DNA of 47,231 nt. It comes from Comamonadaceae bacterium. GTDB taxonomy: Bacteria > Pseudomonadota > Gammaproteobacteria > Burkholderiales > Burkholderiaceae_C. A program made the translations under genes and the position numbers. The notes below the pieces were generated by a model. The model was not told where the DNA came from. It searched no databases and was given only the letters and a program-made list of their open reading frames with translations. Positions 1-8,214 of the stretch are shown in pieces. The stretch spans positions 1-47,231 of the forward strand of contig JAIXOZ010000060.1 of the NCBI GenBank assembly GCA_027486495.1, in the 5' to 3' direction. Position 1 is the stretch's first letter. Every line of letters begins with the position of its first letter.

Positions 1-279
1 AAATCCGACTTCGTGCTGATGGGCGGCCAACTCGATGTGTTGGTCAACACCTTGCAGCGCAGTCGCCAAACCATGCGCATCGTGCGGCAAAACCTGTGGT
101 GGGCGGCGGCCTACAACGCCGCTTGTGTGCCCCTGGCACTGATGGGCTGGTTGCCCGCCTGGGCTGCTGGTTTGGGCATGGCGCTCAGCTCTTTGCTGGT
201 GGTGCTCAATGCCTTGCGCCTGTCGCAGGCTTTGCCTGATGCGCTACAGACGCCGGCGCTGGTCCTCCAACCCGTTTGA
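1..279 (+). CDS. ccoI: Copper-translocating P-type ATPase CcoI/FixI, C-terminal end (partial)
   Basis: Only the last 92 codons are present; the gene enters from the left edge in frame 1. The piece carries the end of the P-domain region (GGQLDVLV) followed by two hydrophobic segments (about residues 33-50 and 55-75), the usual C-terminal membrane pair of heavy-metal P1B ATPases. Members next to ccoS/ccoN are CcoI/FixI, which export copper needed for cbb3 oxidase assembly. The assignment to CcoI rather than another CopA rests on position: ccoS starts 9 bases after the stop and ccoNOQP follows. The metal-binding and phosphorylation motifs lie outside the window and cannot be checked. Confidence 0.85.
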   Translation, partial: KSDFVLMGGQLDVLVNTLQRSRQTMRIVRQNLWWAAAYNAACVPLALMGWLPAWAAGLGMALSSLLVVLNALRLSQALPDALQTPALVLQPV

Positions 280-288
280 GAAAGCAGC

Positions 289-426
289 ATGGACATTCTT
301 TATTTGCTGATACCACTGTCTGTGGCCCTGGTGTTTTTCATCTTGGCGGGTCTGTGGTGGGCGATTGACCGAGGTCAATTTGAGGACATTGAGGCCGAAG
401 GCGAGCGAATTTTGCGTGACGATTGA
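289..426 (+). CDS. ccoS: Cbb3-type oxidase assembly protein CcoS
   Basis: A 45-residue protein starting MDILYLLIPLSVALVFFILA, with one N-terminal transmembrane helix, then WWAIDRGQFEDIEAEGERIL and an acidic end. Small size, a single helix and the helix-edge motif WWAxxxGQFED(x)E are typical of CcoS, needed for cofactor and copper insertion into the cbb3 catalytic subunit. It follows ccoI by 9 bases and precedes ccoN. Its stop codon (424-426) lies inside an FNR box (423-436), so the end of this gene also serves as the ccoN promoter. A second FNR-like palindrome is inside the coding region at 365-378. Confidence 0.9.
   Translation: MDILYLLIPLSVALVFFILAGLWWAIDRGQFEDIEAEGERILRDD
365..378. promoter_or_regulatory. 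FNR-like palindrome inside ccoS
   Basis: TTGAC-CGAG-GTCAA, a perfect 5-4-5 palindrome resembling the FNR/ANR box with C/G in place of the inner T/A. It lies 58 bases upstream of the consensus FNR box for ccoN. It could be a second, weaker site or simply coding sequence. The same variant (TTGAC-N4-GTCAA) occurs at 6667-6680 upstream of hemN. Confidence 0.3.
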
Positions 427-436
427 TTTCGATCAA
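423..436. promoter_or_regulatory. FNR/ANR box for ccoNOQP
   Basis: TTGAT-TTCG-ATCAA is an exact match to the FNR consensus TTGAT-N4-ATCAA. The centre is at 429.5. A site centred at -41.5 would place the start of transcription near 471, with a possible -10 element (ACAATT) at 460-465, as in class II FNR-activated promoters. ccoN starts at 501. Oxygen-limited induction of the oxidase by the fnr product encoded at 5820-6542 is the natural reading. Confidence 0.85.
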
Positions 437-500
437 GTGTTTCAGGTGTACACCCGGACACAATTAATCAGTTGATTTTTTAAAAAAAACAGAGGTGAAA

Positions 501-1940
501 ATGAAATTTGCCAATATGCAGGCGACGTCATACAACGACAAAGTTGTACGGCAGTTCGCCATCATGACGGTGGTTTGGGGTGTGGTGGGCATGCTGGTGG
601 GCGTGATCATCGCTGCCCAATTGGCCTGGCCTGAACTCAACTTCGGCATTTCCTGGCTCAGCTATGGCAGATTGCGCCCCTTGCACACCAACGCGGTGAT
701 TTTTGCGTTCGGTGGTTGCGGCTTGTTCGCTGCCGCTTATTACGTGGTGCAACGCACCTGTAACGTGCGATTGTTCAATGACAAGTTGGCCGCTTTCACC
801 TTTTGGGGTTGGCAATTGGTCATCGTTTTGGCAGCCATTTCCCTGCCCTTGGGTTTCACCCAAGGCAAAGAATACGCCGAACTCGAATGGCCCATTGACA
901 TCTTGATCACCTTGGTTTGGGTGTCGTTTGCTGTGGTGTTCTTTGGCACCGTGGGCACGCGCAAAGTGCGCCATATTTATGTGGCCAACTGGTTCTTTGG
1001 CGCGTTCATCATCGCTGTGGCTTTGCTGCACTTGGTCAACGGTGCTGCACTGCCTGTGGGCATGATGAAGTCTTACTCCGCCTACGCCGGTGTGCAAGAT
1101 GCCATGGTTCAGTGGTGGTATGGCCACAATGCGGTGGGCTTCTTCCTCACAGCGGGCTTCTTGGGCATGATGTATTACTTCATCCCCAAGCAGGCAGAGC
1201 GTCCCGTGTATTCGTATCGCCTGTCGATCGTGCACTTTTGGGCGCTGATCTTCACTTACATGTGGGCCGGTCCCCACCATCTGCACTACACCGCCTTGCC
1301 TGACTGGACACAGTCCATTGGCATGGTCTTCTCTCTGATTTTGTTGGCTCCAAGCTGGGGCGGCATGATCAACGGCATCATGACCTTGTCGGGTGCTTGG
1401 CACAAACTGCGCGACGACCCGATCCTGCGTTTCCTGATCGTGTCCTTGTCTTTCTACGGCATGTCGACCTTCGAAGGCCCGATGATGTCCATCAAGACCG
1501 TCAACGCCCTGAGCCACTACACCGACTGGACTGTGGGCCATGTGCACTCGGGTGCTTTGGGCTGGGTGGGTCTGGTCACCATGGGGTCGATGTACTACCT
1601 GATTCCCCGCTTGTTTGGCCAAAAGCAGATGTACAGCGTCAAAGCCATTGAAATCCACTTCTGGACTGCCACCATCGGCATCGTGATCTACATCGCCGCC
1701 ATGTGGATTGCCGGTGTGATGCAGGGTTTGATGTGGCGTGCCATCAACGCCGATGGCACCTTGACTTACACCTTTGTCGAGTCCGTCAAAGCCACTTATC
1801 CCTTCTACGTGTTGCGTTTGCTCGGCGGTTTGCTCTATCTGAGCGGCATGGTCATCATGCTCTGGAATACGCTCAAGACCGTCTCGATGGGCCGCTCGAT
1901 GGAAGTCCGGATTCCCCAACTTGAACCTGCACACGCCTGA
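501..1940 (+). CDS. ccoN: Cbb3-type cytochrome c oxidase subunit I (CcoN)
   Basis: A 479-residue polytopic membrane protein, the catalytic subunit of the high-affinity cbb3 terminal oxidase that reduces O2 to water at low oxygen. Visible are the haem-ligand region [14 protein letters not shown] near residue 55, the helix [10 protein letters not shown] near 205 (binuclear-centre region with the CuB histidine), the adjacent histidines GPHHLHY near 256, and [12 protein letters not shown] near 345. The length is normal for CcoN. The ATG at 501 has an AGAGG ribosome-binding site at 491-495; a GTG at 495 would destroy that spacing. An FNR box lies 65 bases upstream. The stop is 13 bases before ccoO, so the two are co-transcribed. 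Confidence 0.97.
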   Translation: MKFANMQATSYNDKVVRQFAIMTVVWGVVGMLVGVIIAAQLAWPELNFGISWLSYGRLRPLHTNAVIFAFGGCGLFAAAYYVVQRTCNVRLFNDKLAAFTFWGWQLVIVLAAISLPLGFTQGKEYAELEWPIDILITLVWVSFAVVFFGTVGTRKVRHIYVANWFFGAFIIAVALLHLVNGAALPVGMMKSYSAYAGVQDAMVQWWYGHNAVGFFLTAGFLGMMYYFIPKQAERPVYSYRLSIVHFWALIFTYMWAGPHHLHYTALPDWTQSIGMVFSLILLAPSWGGMINGIMTLSGAWHKLRDDPILRFLIVSLSFYGMSTFEGPMMSIKTVNALSHYTDWTVGHVHSGALGWVGLVTMGSMYYLIPRLFGQKQMYSVKAIEIHFWTATIGIVIYIAAMWIAGVMQGLMWRAINADGTLTYTFVESVKATYPFYVLRLLGGLLYLSGMVIMLWNTLKTVSMGRSMEVRIPQLEPAHA

Positions 1941-1953
1941 GGAGAAATCAAAC

Positions 1954-2580
1954 ATGGCTCAAAACCAAAAATCGGGCGGCTTGTCACATGAGAAAGTCGA
2001 GACCAACAACTTCCTGATGATCGTGCTGATCCTGGTGGTGCTGTTGGTGGGTGGCATGGTCGAAATCGTGCCCTTGTTCTTCCAGAAGTCCACCACCGAG
2101 CCGGTGCCGGGCCTCAAGCCCTACACCGCGCTGCAAGTGGTGGGGCGCGATGTGTATGTGCGTGAGGGTTGCTACAACTGCCACTCGCAAATGATCCGTC
2201 CTTTCCGCGCCGAAACCCTGCGCTACGGCTCTTACTCGCTGGCGGGTGAATTCGTCTACGACCGTCCATTCCAGTGGGGCTCCAAGCGCACCGGCCCTGA
2301 TCTGGTCCGCGTGGGTGGCCGTTACAGCGACGAATGGCACCGCATTCACCTGACCAACCCGCGTGACCTGGTGCCCGAGTCCAACATGCCTGCTTACCCT
2401 TGGCTGGAAAAAACACCCGCCAACGCGGCCTCCATCCAGGCCCATATGAAAGGCCTGCGTACCTTGGGTGCGCCGTACAGCGACGAAGAAATTGCCAAAG
2501 CACCCGAAGAGGTGAAAGACAAGACCGAGCTGGACGCCGTCATCGCCTACTTGCAGGTGCTCGGCACCCACCGTAAATAA
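1954..2580 (+). CDS. ccoO: Cbb3-type oxidase monohaem subunit II (CcoO)
   Basis: A 208-residue membrane-anchored c-type cytochrome that passes electrons to CcoN. It has one transmembrane helix (about residues 22-44) followed by the haem c motif [12 protein letters not shown] near residue 73, and a likely methionine ligand in the [10 protein letters not shown] segment. The start is ATG 1954, preceded by GAGGAG at 1939-1944; an in-frame ATG further upstream would overlap the end of ccoN and lacks such a site. Size and motif order fit CcoO well. Confidence 0.96.
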   Translation: MAQNQKSGGLSHEKVETNNFLMIVLILVVLLVGGMVEIVPLFFQKSTTEPVPGLKPYTALQVVGRDVYVREGCYNCHSQMIRPFRAETLRYGSYSLAGEFVYDRPFQWGSKRTGPDLVRVGGRYSDEWHRIHLTNPRDLVPESNMPAYPWLEKTPANAASIQAHMKGLRTLGAPYSDEEIAKAPEEVKDKTELDAVIAYLQVLGTHRK

Positions 2581-2589
2581 GGAATGGTC

Positions 2590-2730
2590 ATGGACATCAA
2601 CACCATGCGCTCGGTCGTGACCTTGCTCGCCTTTTGCTGCTTTGTCGGCATCGTGGTGTGGGCTTGGTCGAGACGCAACCAAGCCGATTTTGAAGAGGCG
2701 GCCCAATTGCCGTTTCTTCACGACGACTGA
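2590..2730 (+). CDS. ccoQ: Cbb3-type oxidase small subunit CcoQ
   Basis: A 46-residue single-helix protein: MDINTMRSVVTLLAFCCFVG, then a Trp-containing helix end and an acidic tail ending FLHDD. CcoQ stabilises the cbb3 complex and is always this small. Two in-frame ATGs exist, 2584 and 2590. The AAGGA ribosome-binding site at 2579-2583 abuts the first but sits 6 bases from the second, so 2590 is preferred. It lies 9 bases after ccoO and 39 bases before ccoP. Confidence 0.9.
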   Translation: MDINTMRSVVTLLAFCCFVGIVVWAWSRRNQADFEEAAQLPFLHDD

Positions 2731-2769
2731 GCCGTCCTTCAGAACTTAAAAAATACCAAGGAATCCCCC

Positions 2770-3702
2770 ATGAGTGACTTCATCAGCAACTTCTGGCACC
2801 TGTATGTGGCCGGTATCACGCTGGTCAGCATCATCGCCTGCTTGGCTTTGCTGTGGTTCAGCGGCAAGGCCAAGGCCATGACGGCCAACGACAACACCAC
2901 GGGCCATGTGTGGGACGGTGACCTGCGCGAGATGAACAACCCGCTGCCACGCTGGTGGGTGGGCTTGTTCATCATCACCATCATTTTTGCGTTTGTTTAC
3001 CTGGCCATGTACCCGGGTGCAGGCAACTTTGCGGGCAAATTTGGCTGGTCATCCGCCGGTCAGTACGAGGCCGAAGTGGCCAAGGGCAATGCCGAAGTCG
3101 CACCGCTGTATGCCAAGTTCCAGGGCATGCCGCCCGAAGAGGTGTCCAAAGACCCGCAGGCCCTGGCCATTGGTGACCGCCTGTTCATGAACAACTGCGC
3201 ACAGTGCCACGGCTCTGACGCACGCGGCAGCAAGGGCTTCCCCAACTTGGCGGATGCCGACTGGCTGTATGGCGGCAAACCCGATGCGATCAAAGCCACT
3301 TTGGTGCAAGGACGCATGGGCAACATGCCGCCCATGGCGGCGGCTGTGGGCACACCCGAAGACGTGCGCAACGTGGCCCATTATGTGCTGAGCCTGTCGG
3401 CCAGCCCCCATGATTCATTGCGCGCCCAGTTGGGCAAGTCCAAGTTTGGTGCTTGCGCAGCCTGCCACGGCATGGACGGCAAGGGCAACCACGCCATGGG
3501 AGCCCCCAACTTGACGGACGACATCTGGTTGCACGGCTGGGGTGAGAACGCCATCGTCAACATGATCAACAACGGCAAGGTCAACCAGATGCCTGCACAG
3601 GCCGCCAAATTGACCGAAGGCCAGATCCATGTCTTGGCGTCTTACGTCTGGGGCCTGTCCAACAACCCTGTGGCCAGCGCCGCGGTGAGCCCTGCCAAGT
3701 GA
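2770..3702 (+). CDS. ccoP: Cbb3-type oxidase dihaem subunit III (CcoP)
   Basis: A 310-residue membrane-anchored dihaem cytochrome c. Two N-terminal hydrophobic segments (about 8-30 and 62-80, the second with the NPLPRWWVGLF region) match the FixP_N domain. Two haem c motifs follow: CAQCHGSD near residue 141 and CAACHGMD near 230, each followed by a methionine-bearing loop (NMPPMAA and QMPAQAA). The ribosome-binding site AAGGA precedes the ATG by 6 bases. It completes the ccoNOQP structural set. Confidence 0.96.
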   Translation: MSDFISNFWHLYVAGITLVSIIACLALLWFSGKAKAMTANDNTTGHVWDGDLREMNNPLPRWWVGLFIITIIFAFVYLAMYPGAGNFAGKFGWSSAGQYEAEVAKGNAEVAPLYAKFQGMPPEEVSKDPQALAIGDRLFMNNCAQCHGSDARGSKGFPNLADADWLYGGKPDAIKATLVQGRMGNMPPMAAAVGTPEDVRNVAHYVLSLSASPHDSLRAQLGKSKFGACAACHGMDGKGNHAMGAPNLTDDIWLHGWGENAIVNMINNGKVNQMPAQAAKLTEGQIHVLASYVWGLSNNPVASAAVSPAK

Positions 3703-3759
3703 TCTGAACCCTCTGCATCAGGCGGGTCTTGATGCAGCATTTGAACCAAGGCCTGCATT

Positions 3760-5217
3760 TTGTCCATCCCCGAAGATCGTCCCTCTCGCAGTGTGATTCC
3801 GATCACCCCCGTGCCCGATGAGGGCGATGTGGAAATGGTGTCGCTGTACCAAGCGCAGCAGAAAATTTACCCCCGCAGTGTTCAGGGCGTGTTTGCCCAA
3901 TGGCGGTGGCTGATGGTGGTGATCACGCAGCTGGTTTTTTACGGACTGCCTTGGCTGGAGTGGGGGCAGCGCCAAGCGGTGCTGTTCGACCTGGGTGCTC
4001 GCCGTTTCTACATCTTCGGCCTGGTGTTGTACCCGCAGGACTTCATTTACCTGACGGCTTTGCTGGTCATCTCAGCGCTGTCCTTGTTTTTGTTCACGGC
4101 AGTCGCTGGGCGTCTGTGGTGTGGTTTTACCTGCCCGCAAACGGTGTACACCGAAATCTTCCTGTGGATCGAGCGCCAGTTTGAAGGCGACCGTTCCCCG
4201 CGCATGCGACTTGACGCTGCGCCTTTGAGCTTCAACAAAGCCTGGCGCAAAACCGGCAAGCAATTGGCCTGGATCGTGATGTCGCTCTGGACGGGCTTCA
4301 GCTTTGTCGGCTACTTCACGCCGATTCGCGAGTTGACGGCGTCCATCTTGTCGCTGGGTTTTGGCCCTTGGGAAATTTTCTGGATCCTGTTTTACAGCTT
4401 GGCCACTTATGGCAATGCGGGCTTCATGCGCGAGCAGGTGTGCAAGTACATGTGCCCCTATGCGCGTTTTCAGAGTGCCATGTTTGACAAGGACACCCTG
4501 ATCGTCACCTACGACGAAGCGCGGGGTGAGCCGCGCGGTGCCCGCTCCAAAAAGGCGGACCCCAAAGCCCTGGGGCTGGGCGCGTGTGTGGACTGCACCT
4601 TGTGTGTGCAGGTCTGCCCCACCGGCATCGACATCCGCAAAGGGTTGCAGTACGAATGCATTGGCTGCGGCGCTTGTGTGGACGTGTGTGACACCGTGAT
4701 GGACAAGGTCGGCTACGAGCGGGGCTTGATCAAGTTCTCCACGCAAAACGCCATGGACAAGGGCTGGAGCAGAGCGCAAACGCTGCGGCGCATTTTCCGC
4801 CCTCGCGTGTTGGTTTACACCGCTGTGCTGTGGGCCATCATCATCGGTGTTGGCGTGTCCTTGTGGAACCGCGACCCGTTCAAAGTGGACATCGTGCGCG
4901 ACCGCGCCACCATGGCCCGCATCGTGGCGGGTGGCAAGATTGAAAACGTGTACCGCCTGCAGATCATGAACGCGGCGGAACAAAACCTGACGTTCCACCT
5001 GCAAGTCGATGGTTTGACGGGCTTGAGCTTGGCGACCGAACCGCTGGTTGAGGTGGGTGCGACCGAGTCTCGATGGGTGTCCGTGCGCTTGCAAGTACCC
5101 TACGACGCTGCGCCTGCCGGTTCGCATCCGATCCATTTCCGGATCGACTCGCGTTCGCCCAATGGCCAATCGGTTGGACAGTTGAGTGAAAAAACCGTCT
5201 TCCTGGTCCCTCGCTGA
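3760..5217 (+). CDS. ccoG: Cytochrome c oxidase accessory protein CcoG/FixG
   Basis: A 485-residue membrane ferredoxin-like protein required for cbb3 maturation; the family is reported to act as a cupric reductase supplying Cu(I). Five hydrophobic helices (about residues 45-65, 90-115, 165-190, 205-225 and 345-365) bracket two [4Fe-4S] motifs, CVDCTLCVQVCPTG and CIGCGACVDVC, near residues 272-310. A further pair, CGFTCPQ near 122 and CKYMCPYARF near 228, is typical of FixG. The C-terminal periplasmic part is an Ig-like FixG_C domain. No in-frame ATG is available before the conserved region: the start is a TTG at 3760 with AAGG seven bases upstream, and an in-frame stop lies at 3742. Confidence 0.93.
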   Translation: MSIPEDRPSRSVIPITPVPDEGDVEMVSLYQAQQKIYPRSVQGVFAQWRWLMVVITQLVFYGLPWLEWGQRQAVLFDLGARRFYIFGLVLYPQDFIYLTALLVISALSLFLFTAVAGRLWCGFTCPQTVYTEIFLWIERQFEGDRSPRMRLDAAPLSFNKAWRKTGKQLAWIVMSLWTGFSFVGYFTPIRELTASILSLGFGPWEIFWILFYSLATYGNAGFMREQVCKYMCPYARFQSAMFDKDTLIVTYDEARGEPRGARSKKADPKALGLGACVDCTLCVQVCPTGIDIRKGLQYECIGCGACVDVCDTVMDKVGYERGLIKFSTQNAMDKGWSRAQTLRRIFRPRVLVYTAVLWAIIIGVGVSLWNRDPFKVDIVRDRATMARIVAGGKIENVYRLQIMNAAEQNLTFHLQVDGLTGLSLATEPLVEVGATESRWVSVRLQVPYDAAPAGSHPIHFRIDSRSPNGQSVGQLSEKTVFLVPR

Positions 5218-5243
5218 GATACCCCCATTTTTGAAAGACAAGC

Positions 5244-5528
5244 ATGAACAAGGTTCTGAATGTGAGCAAAGAGGGGCAACCCTGGTGGCGTTTCGGTTTG
5301 GTGTGGATGGTTTTTGGCGGACCCGCCGTGGTGGTGGTAGCCGGCTTCATCACGCTCTACATTGCCGTGACCAACCCGGACCCGGTGCTCCAAGTCACAC
5401 CGCGCACAGCCTCGCAAGAGCGCCAAGGCATCACCCATGTGCCCGCCATGCAGGGGCGCAACCATGCAGCCACGGGCGAGTTGCCCGCTGCGCTGCAAGC
5501 GCCTGCTGCTGAGCCTACTAAACCCTGA
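5244..5528 (+). CDS. FixH-like protein (cbb3 oxidase assembly)
   Basis: A 94-residue protein with a tryptophan-rich entry (QPWWRFGLVWMVFGGP) into one transmembrane helix, followed by NPDPVLQV and a short Ala/Pro-rich tail. Position directly after ccoG and the WWRFG...GGP...NPDPV pattern match the short FixH/CcoH family of Burkholderiales, which interacts with cbb3 subunits during assembly. It is shorter than rhizobial FixH because the periplasmic domain is nearly absent. It starts 26 bases after ccoG. Confidence 0.7.
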   Translation: MNKVLNVSKEGQPWWRFGLVWMVFGGPAVVVVAGFITLYIAVTNPDPVLQVTPRTASQERQGITHVPAMQGRNHAATGELPAALQAPAAEPTKP

Positions 5529-5545
5529 CCTTCTAGGAAGACACC

Positions 5546-5782
5546 ATGCTCGCTCAACGCTGGATGTGGATCACCTGGCCTGCCTTTTTGGTGGCGGGAC
5601 TGCTGGAAGTTTTGGTCTTCGGGTTTGTCGATCCGCAAGACTTACATTGGTTCGGGCAAGACCTGGACCTGTCCAGGCAAGCGGTTTACACACTGGCCTT
5701 TTTTGCGTTCTGGGTCTTGGCCATGGTCTCCAGCGCTTTGACCGCGCTGCTGGGCCTGTCTTCAGCAGAAGTGAACCGTTAA
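5546..5782 (+). CDS. Small two-helix membrane protein of the cco locus, function unknown
   Basis: A 78-residue protein with two hydrophobic segments (about residues 8-28 and 46-70) separated by a polar loop DPQDLHWFGQDLDLSRQAV. A strong ribosome-binding site (AGGAAG, 7 bases before the ATG) supports translation. It is 17 bases downstream of the FixH-like gene, so it should belong to the cco transcript. I do not recognise a named family. Placement suggests a role in oxidase assembly or stability, but that is inference from neighbours only. Confidence 0.75.
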   Translation: MLAQRWMWITWPAFLVAGLLEVLVFGFVDPQDLHWFGQDLDLSRQAVYTLAFFAFWVLAMVSSALTALLGLSSAEVNR

Positions 5783-5819
5783 AACACCGAACGAGCTGTT
5801 CAGTTCGCAAGCCGAGGGC

Positions 5820-6542
5820 TCAGTGGCAATGGGAGATGTTGTTGACCAGTCGCTGCAAGCTTTCCGTGTCCAGGATGCGCACATGGCGCTGCTTGACTTC
5901 CACGGTGCCGTCTTCCACAAACTTCGAAAACGTACGGCTCACGGTTTCGAGCTTGAGGCCCAAGTAGCTGCCAATCTCTTCGCGTGTCATGCGCAACACC
6001 AGTTCTGACTGGGAAAAACCCCGCGCATGCAGGCGCTGCACCAGATTCAGCAAAAAAGCGGCCAAGCGCTCTTCGGCGCGCATGCTGCCCAAGAGCAGCA
6101 TCACGCCGTGCTCGCGCACAATTTCCCGACTCATGATCTTGTGCACATGGTGTTGCAATGCGGTGATTTCGCGCGAGATTTCCTCGATCCGGTCAAAGGG
6201 CATGACGCAGACCTCGGCGTCTTCCAGAGCGATCGCGTCGCAGCTGTGCTGGTCGTTCACAATGCCGTCCAAACCAATGATCTCGCCCGCCATCTGAAAG
6301 CCCGTGACCTGGTCGCGCCCGTCTTCGGTGGCCAGACAGGTCTTGAAGAAGCCGGTGCGGATGGCGTAAAGCGAGGTGAATTTTTCGCCGTTGGTGAACA
6401 AGGTGTCGCCTCGCTTGATCCTGCGGCGCACGGCCACCAGGTCATCCAGGCGGTGGAGGTCATGGTCGCTAAGGCCCATGGGCATGCACAACTCGCGCAA
6501 GTTGCAGTTGGAACAGGCGACTTTGATGGCTTGAGGATTCAT
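5820..6542 (-). CDS. fnr: Oxygen-responsive regulator FNR/ANR
   Basis: A 240-residue Crp/Fnr-family activator. The [4Fe-4S] cysteines are visible: Cys10, Cys13 and Cys19 (ACSNCNLRELC) and Cys101 (HSCDAI). A cyclic-nucleotide-binding-like beta roll (about 25-130) is followed by a dimerisation helix and the helix-turn-helix REEIGSYLGLKLETVSRTFS near 185-204. The E..SR recognition pattern (ETVSR) matches FNR, which reads TTGAT-N4-ATCAA. The gene converges on the cco operon and diverges from hemN; the exact consensus FNR box at 423-436 is an evident target. All four cluster cysteines being present argues for oxygen sensing rather than a cluster-less relative. Confidence 0.95.
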   Translation of the reverse strand: MNPQAIKVACSNCNLRELCMPMGLSDHDLHRLDDLVAVRRRIKRGDTLFTNGEKFTSLYAIRTGFFKTCLATEDGRDQVTGFQMAGEIIGLDGIVNDQHSCDAIALEDAEVCVMPFDRIEEISREITALQHHVHKIMSREIVREHGVMLLLGSMRAEERLAAFLLNLVQRLHARGFSQSELVLRMTREEIGSYLGLKLETVSRTFSKFVEDGTVEVKQRHVRILDTESLQRLVNNISHCH

Positions 6543-6569
6543 GGTTTATCTCTTGGTTGTGCATTGGAT

Positions 6570-6583
6570 TTGCCTTGGATCAA
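6570..6583. promoter_or_regulatory. Possible degenerate FNR box upstream of fnr
   Basis: TTGCC-TTGG-ATCAA: one half-site is perfect and the other is two mismatches from consensus. It lies 28-41 bases upstream of the fnr start codon, a position that could allow autoregulation. The match is weak and may be chance. Confidence 0.25.
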
Positions 6584-6666
6584 GACTTGAGCTTATAGCG
6601 AAAATTGCGCCGAATTTGCGGGTATACCCTGTCTTTGCAGGAAATCCCTGAAAACCAGTAAAGGGT

Positions 6667-6680
6667 TTGACCTGAGTCAA
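6667..6680. promoter_or_regulatory. FNR-like palindrome between fnr and hemN
   Basis: TTGAC-CTGA-GTCAA, a perfect 5-4-5 palindrome one base per half-site away from the FNR consensus. It is 70 bases upstream of the hemN ATG and in the shared fnr-hemN intergenic region. hemN is a classical FNR/ANR target because it replaces the oxygen-dependent enzyme, so regulation is plausible. Confidence 0.5.
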
Positions 6681-6749
6681 CACATGGGCTGATGCACGCG
6701 GGCAAAGTGACGCCTTGTTCAGTACACATTCGAATAAAGGGGCAGACAC

Positions 6750-8132
6750 ATGTCCGCTATCACGCCGCAATTGCTGTCACGTTTTGACGTGCCCGGCCCG
6801 CGCTACACCTCTTACCCCACAGCCGATCGTTTTGTCGAAGCCTTTGGCGAGGCCGATTATGTGCAAGCCCTGGAGCAGCGCCAATCGGGCACGGTGGGTA
6901 AACAAGCACCGCTGTCGCTGTATGTGCACATTCCGTTTTGCGAATCGCTTTGCTATTACTGCGCCTGCAACAAAATCATCACCAAACACAAAGAGCGCGC
7001 TGCGACTTACTTGAAATACCTGGGCAAAGAGGTTGAGTTGCACACCCGTCATTTGGGGCGCAGCCAATCGGTCAGTCAATTGCATCTGGGTGGCGGCACG
7101 CCTACCTTCATGAGCGATGAGGAGTTACGCCAACTCATGGCCATGCTGCGCGAGCACTTCAAGTTTGTTCCGGGTGGTGAGTATTCGGTCGAAGTCGATC
7201 CCCGCACCGTCAACGAGCAACGACTGGCGGTGCTGGCCGAGTTGGGTTTCAACCGCCTGAGTTTTGGTGTGCAGGACTTTGACCCTGTCGTTCAAAAAGC
7301 AGTCCACCGCATCCAGCCTGCGGACCAGGTGTTTGCGTTGGTCGAGGCCTCTCGCCGTCTGGGTTTTGAGTCGGTCAACGTCGATCTGATTTATGGCTTG
7401 CCCTTGCAAACGCCTGAATCTTTTGACCGGACCTTGGCCCAAGTCACCCGCCTGCGCCCGGACCGCATTGCCCTGTATGCCTATGCGCATTTGCCCGAAC
7501 GCTTCAAGCCTCAGCGGCGCATCCATGCGGAGGATCTGCCGGCTGGGGCAGCCAAGGTGGCCATGCTGTCGCGCTCGCTCGACGCGCTGACCGATGCGGG
7601 CTATGTCTACATCGGCATGGACCATTTCGCTTTGCCGGATGACGCTTTGGCTGTGGCCAAACGGCAAGGGCGTTTGCACCGCAATTTCCAGGGCTACAGC
7701 ACGCAGGCCGATTGCGACCTGATTGCGCTGGGTGTGTCCTCCATCGGCCGCATTGGCTCGACCTACAGCCAAAATGCCAAGACGATGGAAGAGTATGTCC
7801 ATCTGCTTGACCAAGGCCATTTCCCAGTCGTGCGTGGCCTGTCGCTGACGCGTGACGACCTGATCCGCCGTGCCGTCATCATGGCACTCATGTGCCAGAG
7901 GCATCTGCAATACGAATCCATCAACCTGGCTTGGCTGATTGACTTCAAGACCCTGTTTGCCCAAGAGTTGACTCAGCTTGACGCGATGCAGTTGCAAGGC
8001 CTGGTTCAGCTGAGCGAGAGCGGCATTCAGGTCACCGCCATGGGCTGGTTTTTTGTGCGCGGCGTGGCCATGGTGTTTGACCGTTATGTGCAAGCCGATC
8101 GAAATCACACACGCTTTTCCAAAATCATTTGA
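6750..8132 (+). CDS. hemN: Oxygen-independent coproporphyrinogen III oxidase HemN
   Basis: A 460-residue radical-SAM enzyme that decarboxylates coproporphyrinogen III to protoporphyrinogen IX without O2, in the cytoplasm. The N-terminus RFDVPGPRYTSYPTADRF is the HemN signature, followed by the radical-SAM cluster motif CESLCYYCAC (CxxxCxxCxC) near residue 66 and the SAM-binding GGGTPTF near 115. The HemN-specific C-terminal domain is present, so this is a true HemN rather than a HemW-like protein. The ATG at 6750 has an AGGGGC site. It diverges from fnr and supplies haem for the cbb3 subunits under low oxygen. Confidence 0.96.
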   Translation: MSAITPQLLSRFDVPGPRYTSYPTADRFVEAFGEADYVQALEQRQSGTVGKQAPLSLYVHIPFCESLCYYCACNKIITKHKERAATYLKYLGKEVELHTRHLGRSQSVSQLHLGGGTPTFMSDEELRQLMAMLREHFKFVPGGEYSVEVDPRTVNEQRLAVLAELGFNRLSFGVQDFDPVVQKAVHRIQPADQVFALVEASRRLGFESVNVDLIYGLPLQTPESFDRTLAQVTRLRPDRIALYAYAHLPERFKPQRRIHAEDLPAGAAKVAMLSRSLDALTDAGYVYIGMDHFALPDDALAVAKRQGRLHRNFQGYSTQADCDLIALGVSSIGRIGSTYSQNAKTMEEYVHLLDQGHFPVVRGLSLTRDDLIRRAVIMALMCQRHLQYESINLAWLIDFKTLFAQELTQLDAMQLQGLVQLSESGIQVTAMGWFFVRGVAMVFDRYVQADRNHTRFSKII

Positions 8133-8214
8133 CGCCTGCCAACATGAATGAGGTCGCATCGCGGTCGGTCGGCATCGCCGACAATGCAGCGCTTGACATT
8201 CAAGCGAACAAACC

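Noticed and set aside
528-1955. Long open frame on the minus strand opposite ccoN
   Set aside because: It is rich in His, Gly and Gln and lacks any family pattern; it is the antisense shadow of a GC-rich gene whose product is certain.
5783-5819. CGAAC/GTTCG hairpin between the cco operon and fnr as a terminator
   Set aside because: The stem is five bases with no T run; it is too weak to support.
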